Both the position numbers and the translations under genes were made by a program. A DNA stretch of 12,548 nucleotides, taken from positions 1-12,548 of the forward strand of contig CAILUR010000090.1 of assembly GCA_903837445.1 (NCBI GenBank), read 5' to 3'. The notes below the pieces were generated by a model. The model worked only from the letters and a program-made list of their open reading frames with translations, did not search any database and had not been told where the DNA came from. How positions within the stretch are numbered: the stretch's first letter is position 1; each line of letters opens with the position of its first letter. The stretch comes from an uncultured bacterium (lineage in GTDB: Bacteria > Oederibacteriota > PGYV01 > CAILUR01). Of this stretch, positions 6,191-11,460 are shown one piece after another.

Positions 6191-6940
6191 TTACCAATCC
6201 TTTTCAGTACTGCCCTGTTTTTTCGGCTGTTGAAAATTTCCATTCATTCGGTTCAACATATACTGCCGCACTTCTTCAGGACTCATATTAAATAAATCCG
6301 GCATTCCAAACGCATCTGTTTTTTGTTTAGACATTTGCTGCTTTCCAAAATATTTTTTATACTGTTGTTCGCCTTTTTTCATATTGTTGAGCATAGCCTG
6401 CATTTCGTCTTCGCTCATACCAGGATTAGGCCTTTGTTGTGCAGTGTTTTCGGACTGTGTTCCCTGCTGTCCTTGTTGTCCTTGCTGATTCTGTTTTTCT
6501 TTTTCTTTGCCCTGTGCTTTATTTTTGTCATTTTGTGACTTCTCATTTTTTCCTTGCCCATCTTTGCCTTCCTGTTTTTTACTTTGTTCTTGTTTATTAT
6601 CCTGTTTGTTCTCTTGGGGCTTGGTTTTTTGGGTTTTAAGTTTTTCTTTGGCAAGTTCCATATTATACTTGGTATCCTCATCCTTAGGATTGAGGGTCAA
6701 GGCCTGATTGTACATATCCAGAGCCTTCTGATAGTCCTCGCCTTGGAAATAAGCATTTCCGGCATTATAAAAACCCTCATACTTATTTTTCTTTTTTTCG
6801 GTAAACTTTGTATATTCTCCAAGCGCTCCAGAATAGTCGCCATTAAGATAAAGTTCATTTCCTTTTTTAAAATTATTATATGAAAAGGCAAACCCAGGAA
6901 CAACTATGAGCATAATTAAAACAAAAAATAATTTTTTCAT
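6191..6940 (-). CDS. Exported TPR protein with Gln/Lys-rich low-complexity tail (BatC/BatE-like)
   Basis: A 249-residue protein. Residues 1-20 form a hydrophobic signal peptide (KKLFFVLIMLIVVPGFAFS) with no lipobox cysteine. Two or more tetratricopeptide units follow (about 21-100), including GNAYFQGEDYQKALDMYNQALTLNP. Residues about 101-172 are low complexity (Lys, Gln, Asn, Glu, Gly), with QQGQQGQQG at 152-160. The C-terminal part has 'MSEDEMQAMLNNMKKGEQQYKKYFGK', reminiscent of the tail of Bacteroides-type Bat aerotolerance proteins. It probably acts in the periplasm as a protein-interaction scaffold. I chose ATG 6938-6940, behind GAGG nine bases away; a TTG five codons upstream has no ribosome site and would precede the signal peptide. 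No batA/batB, MoxR or von Willebrand gene is adjacent, so the Bat link rests on sequence character only. Confidence 0.8.
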   Translation of the reverse strand: MKKLFFVLIMLIVVPGFAFSYNNFKKGNELYLNGDYSGALGEYTKFTEKKKNKYEGFYNAGNAYFQGEDYQKALDMYNQALTLNPKDEDTKYNMELAKEKLKTQKTKPQENKQDNKQEQSKKQEGKDGQGKNEKSQNDKNKAQGKEKEKQNQQGQQGQQGTQSENTAQQRPNPGMSEDEMQAMLNNMKKGEQQYKKYFGKQQMSKQKTDAFGMPDLFNMSPEEVRQYMLNRMNGNFQQPKKQGSTEKDW

Positions 6941-6979
6941 ATTATAAAACCTCAAAAAAATATTTAAACTTTCGCTTAA

Positions 6980-7008
6980 ATTGTATTAGGTAAAGAACAA
7001 GTTGTCAA
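6980..7008 (-). promoter_or_regulatory. Sigma70 promoter of the TPR-dinG unit
   Basis: On the minus strand, TTGACA (7003-7008) and TACAAT (6980-6985) are spaced 17 bp. The -35 is perfect and the -10 matches at five of six positions. The predicted start near 6973 gives a leader of about 33 bases. Confidence 0.8.
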
Positions 7009-7063
7009 TAAGAATGGGGGAGTAATTTATAGTGCCAGTTTACTTTCTCACTTGAAAAATTTT

Positions 7064-7378
7064 TTACCTTTTGCCCTCAAATGCTTTTCTTACTTCTTCC
7101 ACAATTTTTGCTCTTTCGGCTTGCGTTCTATCTGAACTATAATGTATCGCCACCGCGAGTTTTCCTAAACCGTGCGCGGCTTTTGTCCACTTTACGAGAT
7201 TGTCCGGACTTTCCATTATTGTTCTAGATTTTTCCGCCTCACCTACATCTATGAGATAAAATTTTGCCTGTGCCACGGGCTCTGTTGCCAGCACCGCAAA
7301 GACTCCAGGTTTATCAAATATCTGTCTGGTGGACTGATAAGGGCCTTCAAAATCATATTTCCCAAGTTTTATTGCCAT
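7064..7378 (-). CDS. Small GIY-YIG-like protein of unknown function
   Basis: A 104-residue soluble protein with no signal peptide. Its pattern (FEGPY at 10-14, KPGVFAVL at 23-30, YLIDVGEAE at 41-49, GKLAVAIHY at 72-80, EEVRKAF at 94-100) resembles a family of small diverged GIY-YIG proteins whose members read roughly 'GPY..L..PGVY.I....YYL.DVGES...R......W.......AV.YT......E..IR..F'. Here the first motif is GVF rather than GIY, so a catalytic tyrosine appears lost, and the second is DVG; nuclease activity is doubtful. I chose ATG 7376-7378 because it follows GGAG and lies in the transcribed region; the TTG start upstream (7432) coincides with the promoter -35. It is monocistronic with its own promoter. 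The family assignment is from memory and tentative. Confidence 0.65.
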   Translation of the reverse strand: MAIKLGKYDFEGPYQSTRQIFDKPGVFAVLATEPVAQAKFYLIDVGEAEKSRTIMESPDNLVKWTKAAHGLGKLAVAIHYSSDRTQAERAKIVEEVRKAFEGKR

Positions 7379-7403
7379 TTTATCTCCAATTTTTATTTGA
7401 CAA

Positions 7404-7432
7404 ATTATACAACAATAGCAAAAATAACACAA
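7404..7432 (-). promoter_or_regulatory. Promoter of the GIY-YIG-like gene
   Basis: On the minus strand, TATAAT (7404-7409, perfect) is preceded at 17 bp by TTGTGT (7427-7432). The -35 box lies in the left arm of an 8-bp inverted repeat (7428-7453), so a regulator bound there would overlap it. The leader is about 19 bases. Confidence 0.7.
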
Positions 7433-7453
7433 GGGACAGGGCTTCCCCTTGTG
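7428..7453. repeat. Inverted repeat 1 in the divergent promoter region
   Basis: CACAAGGG (7428-7435) and CCCTTGTG (7446-7453) are perfect 8-bp arms around 10 nt. Seven A residues follow on the plus strand. Each arm contains a TTGTG -35-like core, one pointing left and one right. It could be an operator; it lacks a T-run in the plus direction and lies upstream of the minus promoter, so it is not a convincing terminator. Confidence 0.6.
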
Positions 7454-7469
7454 AAAAAAACTCTTTTAC

Positions 7470-7495
7470 TGATAGGTATTTCTGCACACCTATCA
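7470..7495. repeat. Inverted repeat 2 in the divergent promoter region
   Basis: TGATAGGT (7470-7477) and ACCTATCA (7488-7495) are perfect 8-bp arms around 10 nt, the same geometry as the repeat 42 bp away. A third, shorter pair, ACGGT-TAAT-ACCGT, follows at 7509-7522. There is no T-run after any of them. They are possible operator sites upstream of the plus-strand lipoprotein promoter. Confidence 0.5.
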
Positions 7496-7541
7496 TAGTT
7501 ATAATTTTACGGTTAATACCGTCAGCATTACTCAACTGTTA

Positions 7542-7571
7542 TTGACAAAACCCCTTCTTTACTGATAAAAT
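7542..7571 (+). promoter_or_regulatory. Sigma70 promoter of the lipoprotein-prenyltransferase-kinase genes
   Basis: TTGACA (7542-7547) and TAAAAT (7566-7571) are spaced 18 bp. The -35 is perfect and the -10 matches at five of six positions. The predicted start near 7578 gives a leader of about 26 bases to the GTG at 7604. Confidence 0.75.
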
Positions 7572-7603
7572 GTTTCAAAACTTTATATCTTATGGAGGCA
7601 AGC

Positions 7604-8224
7604 GTGAAGACTTCAAATTTAAAATTATTTACTGCACTGATAATAAGTCTGGTTATGCTTTTGGCAGGCTGTGGCAATAAGAGTGCAGCTGCGCAGAAAC
7701 CAGATGGCAACATAACAAGTTTTGAAAATCTACAATCAGAATCCCAGATAGGCGACTTTAATTGGGAAACTCTCGGTTATGTCACTCTTGAACAGTTCAA
7801 CAAATACGGTACCAACGGCAAATTTTCCTGCAAAGCGACTTTTTCTATTCCTGTCGATTTCATGTCCACCACAGAGGCCGCCAGAACTTCCAGCTGGATA
7901 ACCGCCATGACCATAAACCTCAATACTTTAACCCCTCTCAAAGTCACTGACTGGTCTGTGTTTAAAAAATTCGGACTGGATGTTTACACCCCAGATACTC
8001 TAGCCAGAAACATTTATATCAAGTTCAATGATGTTAACGGAAAAGAATTTATATCTCTCCAACCATTAAAAGCCGGTAAAACCAAACTGGAAGTACTTAT
8101 AGAAGATGTAAAAAATTCAAGAATAGATATAAAAAATATTACTTCCCTTTCTTTATATTTGAACACAAAAAATGAACCTAAAGATGTCATATTATATATA
8201 GACAATGTAAGGTTAATACCGTAA
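7604..8224 (+). CDS. Lipoprotein with a carbohydrate-binding-like beta-sandwich domain, function unknown
   Basis: A 206-residue secreted lipoprotein. Residues 1-23 are a signal peptide ending in LLAGC, with Cys23 for lipidation. The mature part begins with an Ala/Lys-rich linker. It then shows the pattern of a galactose-binding-like or CBM-type jelly roll: SFENLQ near the start, 'TNGKFSCKATFSIP' (the 'G..SLKV.F' strand), 'LKVTDWSVFKKFGLDVY' and a C-terminal 'VILYIDNVRL' strand. No catalytic residues are recognisable. I chose GTG 7604 because GGAGG (7594-7598) lies five bases before it; the ATG at 7592 contains that ribosome site within its own first codons. It is first of three plus-strand genes, 28 bp before the prenyltransferase. 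Sugar binding is inferred from domain pattern only. Confidence 0.75.
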   Translation: MKTSNLKLFTALIISLVMLLAGCGNKSAAAQKPDGNITSFENLQSESQIGDFNWETLGYVTLEQFNKYGTNGKFSCKATFSIPVDFMSTTEAARTSSWITAMTINLNTLTPLKVTDWSVFKKFGLDVYTPDTLARNIYIKFNDVNGKEFISLQPLKAGKTKLEVLIEDVKNSRIDIKNITSLSLYLNTKNEPKDVILYIDNVRLIP

Positions 8225-8252
8225 TTATTTCTTTACCTAAGCGGGGTTATTC

Positions 8253-9116
8253 TTGAAAACACTTTTTAATTTATTACGGGTAAAACAATGGTCCAAAAAT
8301 CTTCTCATTTTTGCCGCACTTATTTTTACAGGCAATGTTTTCAATCCTCCTTTACTTTTAAAAACCTTTTTAGGTTTTCTTCTGTTTTGTACCACCGCCA
8401 GTGGACTTTATATTTTAAACGATTTGCGCGACCGCAATGAAGACAAACTTCATCCAGATAAGAAATCTCGCCCCATTGCTTCCGGAAAAATAAATAGTGT
8501 TGTAGCTATGCTTATCAGCGGCCTTCTGCTTATTTCCTCTTTACCCTTGTCACTACTGTTGGGAATGAACTTTTTTACTATTCTTGCCATTTATGCTGTC
8601 ATGACTATGCTCTATACCTTAAAACTCAAACATGTAGTTATTTTGGATGTCTTTGTCTTGTCCTCTGGGTTTGTCCTTAGGGCAGCTTCTGGCGCATACA
8701 TAATTAATGCGCCTATCTCACCCTGGTTTCTTATCTGCACCACTTTAGGTGCGCTTTTTTTGGCGTTGGCAAAACGCCGTTACGAAATGGTTTCAATCGA
8801 AAATGCTTCTAAACACAGAAAAATACTTTTAGAATATTCCGTGCCTCTCTTGGACGAAATGATATCGGTAGTGACTTCTTCTACGGTAGTGGCTTATTCG
8901 CTTTACGCTTTTACCTCTGAAACTGCTTCAAAACATCATTATCTTATGCTCACTATTCCTTTTGTCCTTTACGGGATTTTCCGTTACCTATATTTGATTC
9001 ACAAAAAGAATATGGGTGGCAGTCCTGAAATGGTCCTCATAAAAGATAAACCTCTCTTAATAAATATTGTGCTTTACGCAGCAGCCTGTATTCTTATCGT
9101 CTATCTGCAAAAATAA
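8253..9116 (+). CDS. UbiA-family prenyltransferase, decaprenyl-phosphate phosphoribosyltransferase-like
   Basis: A 287-residue membrane enzyme with about eight or nine hydrophobic helices. The first aspartate-rich motif reads NDLRDRNEDKLHPDKKSRPI (56-75, with N56, D57, D60, D64), followed by ASGKI. The second region contains YTLKLKHVVILDVFVLSSGF (121-140) with D132, then KRRYEM (174-179). The 'LRVKQWSKNLLIF' opening and the 'D..HP.K..RPIASG' string fit the subgroup that transfers phosphoribose from PRPP to polyprenyl phosphate (Rv3806c/UbiA of mycobacteria), rather than quinone or haem prenyltransferases. The start is TTG 8253-8255, with GGGG about six bases upstream; no in-frame ATG lies near. 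The gene is in a tight plus-strand cluster with a sugar kinase 7 bp downstream. No DprE1/DprE2-like genes are adjacent, so the fate of the product is open. Confidence 0.88.
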   Translation: MKTLFNLLRVKQWSKNLLIFAALIFTGNVFNPPLLLKTFLGFLLFCTTASGLYILNDLRDRNEDKLHPDKKSRPIASGKINSVVAMLISGLLLISSLPLSLLLGMNFFTILAIYAVMTMLYTLKLKHVVILDVFVLSSGFVLRAASGAYIINAPISPWFLICTTLGALFLALAKRRYEMVSIENASKHRKILLEYSVPLLDEMISVVTSSTVVAYSLYAFTSETASKHHYLMLTIPFVLYGIFRYLYLIHKKNMGGSPEMVLIKDKPLLINIVLYAAACILIVYLQK

Positions 9117-9123
9117 CACCTCT

Positions 9124-10053
9124 ATGATAACCACTGTTACTCTAAATACCGCCATAGACATTGTCGCGCCTGTAGATTTTTTGGATACCGGAAAAGTCTC
9201 CCGCACAAAAGAAATTTCATCCTATCCAGGTGGCAAAGGTACAAATGTCGCACGCGCGTTTGCAGCACTTGGTGGAGCTGTCACTGCCACAGGGTTCACC
9301 GCAATAGCAGAACTTGAAGTTATGAATGATTTTCTTAATCACTTTGGCGTGACCCCCGCTCTCATTGGAGTCAAAGGCACGAATCGCATATGCCTACTTA
9401 TTACAGAGACCGTGGGAAAAGACGAGACCATAATAAACAGCGAATCAAATCTTAAAATCAATAAAAAAGATATCGGCAGTTTCTTAAAAAAACTCAAAAC
9501 TCTTTCAAACACTTCAAACATAACTGCTTTTTCAGGGTCTTTACCCGTCTCCCTACCACAGGACTTTTATCAGACCGCCATTGAAAAAATAATAAATACC
9601 TCCACCGTCTTACTGGATACTTCTTCAAAGTATTTAAAATATGGGATAAAGGCCTGCCCCCATATTCTTAAACAAAATATCACAGAACTCGAAAGTGCTT
9701 TTGAAGTAAAACTTTCCACAGATATAGAATTGAAAAAATTTGTGCGGTCTTTGGCGCGCCAATACAAAACAGGAATGATAATAGTGACTTTAAATGAAAA
9801 GGGCTCTTTGTTTTATGTGGATGGGGATTTTTTTTCTTACCCCGCCACAAAACCAGAAAAGTTTTTATCTCCAGTAGGCAGTGGGGATGCGTTTACAGCA
9901 GGACTGCTTTACGCTTTAGAACGGGGACACGACCCAATAGAAGCTGGCCGCTGGGCCGTGGCTTGTGCCACAGCAAACCTGGAACACTTAGGCTCCTGTT
10001 TTATTTCCAAAAGACAAGTCACTCGCTACTTACCACACATTAAACCTTTTTAA
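9124..10053 (+). CDS. PfkB-family sugar/sugar-phosphate kinase (FruK/LacC type)
   Basis: A 309-residue cytosolic ribokinase-family kinase. The N-terminus MITTVTLNTAID matches the '..TVTLNPAID' opening of 1-phosphofructokinases and tagatose-6-phosphate kinases, with Thr for Pro. Signature 1 is PGGKGTNVARAFAALGG (35-51) and signature 2 is PVGSGDAFTAGLL (250-262), with catalytic base Asp255 after the GSG anion hole. Middle motifs are altered: FSGSLPVSLP (136-145) against the usual GSLPPGLP, and KQNITELE (183-190) against KPN..E.E. The substrate is therefore uncertain. I chose ATG 9124 because alignment of the conserved opening begins there. It lies 7 bp after the prenyltransferase stop with no Shine-Dalgarno sequence, suggesting translational coupling. 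Its 3' end overlaps the opposing transporter gene by 14 bp. Confidence 0.87.
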   Translation: MITTVTLNTAIDIVAPVDFLDTGKVSRTKEISSYPGGKGTNVARAFAALGGAVTATGFTAIAELEVMNDFLNHFGVTPALIGVKGTNRICLLITETVGKDETIINSESNLKINKKDIGSFLKKLKTLSNTSNITAFSGSLPVSLPQDFYQTAIEKIINTSTVLLDTSSKYLKYGIKACPHILKQNITELESAFEVKLSTDIELKKFVRSLARQYKTGMIIVTLNEKGSLFYVDGDFFSYPATKPEKFLSPVGSGDAFTAGLLYALERGHDPIEAGRWAVACATANLEHLGSCFISKRQVTRYLPHIKPF

Positions 10054-10942
10054 TTTCATAATACGGTTCCACATGTATTAACACATTGACATCTTTATAC
10101 ATTTCCCTAAGCCGAGTTTCTATTTCTTTGGTAATATTATGCGACTGTTCCACTGTTTGATCTTTCTCCACCTTTATATGCATATCAATAAAAATGGTAG
10201 ACCCACTTTGCCGGGTGCGCACTTTATGGTGGTCTTTAATGCTTGGAAATTCAGAAAGCAAGTTTTCTATCCTGATTATCTCGTTTTCATTTAACCCACC
10301 ATCTATAGCCAGATGCATTAAAGAATTTGAAAGCCGTATAAAAATTCCTATGACCCACACCCCCACAAATATGGCGCCTACAGGGTCAATCCACCACCAC
10401 TTGGTTATCTGTAAAAGCAACAGGGCACCGGCTATGCCGAAAGAAGTAATGACATCCGCGTGCAAATGTTCCCCATCCACTTCAATTCCCACAGAGCGCA
10501 ATTCTTTTCCTTTTTTTATCAGATATGAAGACACAAACAAGTTTACAAAACCCGATACAAACATAATAATAATACCTATCCAGACATCCTTATGTTCTTG
10601 TGGATGTGCCAGTTTTTTTATTCCCTCATGAATTATGCCTATGCCTATAATAAGAATAAGAATATTCTCTACCCAACCAGTAATCATTTCAATCTTTCCG
10701 TGTCCGTAAGGATGTTCCTTATCCGGCGGTTTTAAAGAACCCTTAACGCCAAAATATGCTATTATGGAAGCCATTAAGTCATTTGCCGAATGCAAGGCCT
10801 CTGCTAAAATACTGACAAGGCCTGTCGTCAACCCGATAATTATTTTCATAATTACCAGCGCGGCATTTGATGCTATTGATAAAATTATCACTCTGCTTTT
10901 TTCTTTTTTTATTTTTTCATTTTCACTTTCAAAATTTTCCAT
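10040..10942 (-). CDS. Cation diffusion facilitator (CDF) family metal transporter
   Basis: A 300-residue inner-membrane antiporter expected to export Zn(II), Mn(II), Fe(II), Co(II) or Cd(II) in exchange for protons. About six membrane helices fill residues 18-205. The transport-site motifs are HSANDLMAS in helix 2 (H51, D55) and HLHADVITS in helix 5 (H159, D163), an HxxxD-type pair in both helices, common among Zn/Cd exporters. The conserved loop HPYGHGKIE (77-85) and IDPVGAIFVG (185-194) are present. The cytoplasmic C-terminal domain (about 207-300) has DHHKVR and FIDMHIKV and ends NVLIHVEP. ATG 10940-10942 is preceded by AGGTGG. It is last of the nadE-DUF523-CDF run, 35 bp after the DUF523 gene. 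The last 14 bases overlap the convergent kinase gene. Metal specificity cannot be fixed from sequence alone. Confidence 0.93.
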   Translation of the reverse strand: MENFESENEKIKKEKSRVIILSIASNAALVIMKIIIGLTTGLVSILAEALHSANDLMASIIAYFGVKGSLKPPDKEHPYGHGKIEMITGWVENILILIIGIGIIHEGIKKLAHPQEHKDVWIGIIIMFVSGFVNLFVSSYLIKKGKELRSVGIEVDGEHLHADVITSFGIAGALLLLQITKWWWIDPVGAIFVGVWVIGIFIRLSNSLMHLAIDGGLNENEIIRIENLLSEFPSIKDHHKVRTRQSGSTIFIDMHIKVEKDQTVEQSHNITKEIETRLREMYKDVNVLIHVEPYYEIKKV

Positions 10943-10977
10943 ATTCCACCTTTTTATTTCATTATTCTCTTACTTGT

Positions 10978-11436
10978 TTATTTTATTGCTTCGGAAAAAT
11001 CATCTTCTGTATAAACTTTTATTCCTTCTCGTTTAAGCATTGCCGTAAGCACACCATCGCCAGTTCTTAAAGTTTTCGTAAAAGTCCCATCATATATGGT
11101 GCCACAGCCACAGGACCCGCTTCTGTTTTTTAGGATTGCCGTCTTTATATTCATTCTCAGTGCTGCTTTTGTAATAATTTTTGCGCCTTCTAAAAATTCA
11201 GCAGTCACATTTTTCCCATCTTTGTCCACTACTTTTGCAGTGCCGTCTATCACAGCATCCCCGTCCCCGCCCACAAGCTCTGCAGGCGGCCTTGGAATAT
11301 TAAGCCCTCCCAAGGTTTCCGGACACATAGGAATAGCTTTTTTTTCGCCTACCAGTTTTTTCAATTCTTCAATCTTTTTATTTGTGCCATCATATCTGGT
11401 ATTGACCCCTGCAAGACAAGCACTGACTATAAGCAT
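10978..11436 (-). CDS. DUF523 family protein (TudS-like Fe-S desulfidase)
   Basis: A 152-residue single-domain protein. The opening VSACLAGVNTRYDG (4-17, Cys7), then PMCPETLGGL (36-45, Cys38) and KNRSGSCGCGTIYDGTF (103-119, Cys109 and Cys111) are hallmark positions of DUF523 (YbbK). A family member, TudS, is a 4Fe-4S enzyme that removes sulfur from 2-thiouracil, with three conserved cysteines holding the cluster; Cys7, Cys38 and Cys109 are the equivalents here. 'RSGSCG' replaces the usual 'RSPSCG', and Cys111 is additional. ATG 11434-11436 follows GAGG by eight bases. The gene lies 24 bp after nadE and 35 bp before the CDF gene, probably one transcript. The link to thiouracil is family knowledge; the substrate in this organism is unknown. 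Confidence 0.9.
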   Translation of the reverse strand: MLIVSACLAGVNTRYDGTNKKIEELKKLVGEKKAIPMCPETLGGLNIPRPPAELVGGDGDAVIDGTAKVVDKDGKNVTAEFLEGAKIITKAALRMNIKTAILKNRSGSCGCGTIYDGTFTKTLRTGDGVLTAMLKREGIKVYTEDDFSEAIK

Positions 11437-11460
11437 ATCCCAAACCTCAAGTTTTATTTT

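Noticed and set aside
7428..7460. Intrinsic terminator formed by CACAAGGG/CCCTTGTG and the adjacent A7 run.
   Set aside because: In the plus direction the stem is followed by A rather than T residues; in the minus direction the T-run precedes the stem and no gene ends there.
7511..8222. GGTTAATACCGT occurring at both ends of the lipoprotein gene (7511-7522 and 8211-8222), as if the gene were flanked by direct repeats.
   Set aside because: A 12-bp repeat is expected by chance a few times in a 12.5-kb AT-rich window, and the second copy is coding sequence running into the stop codon.
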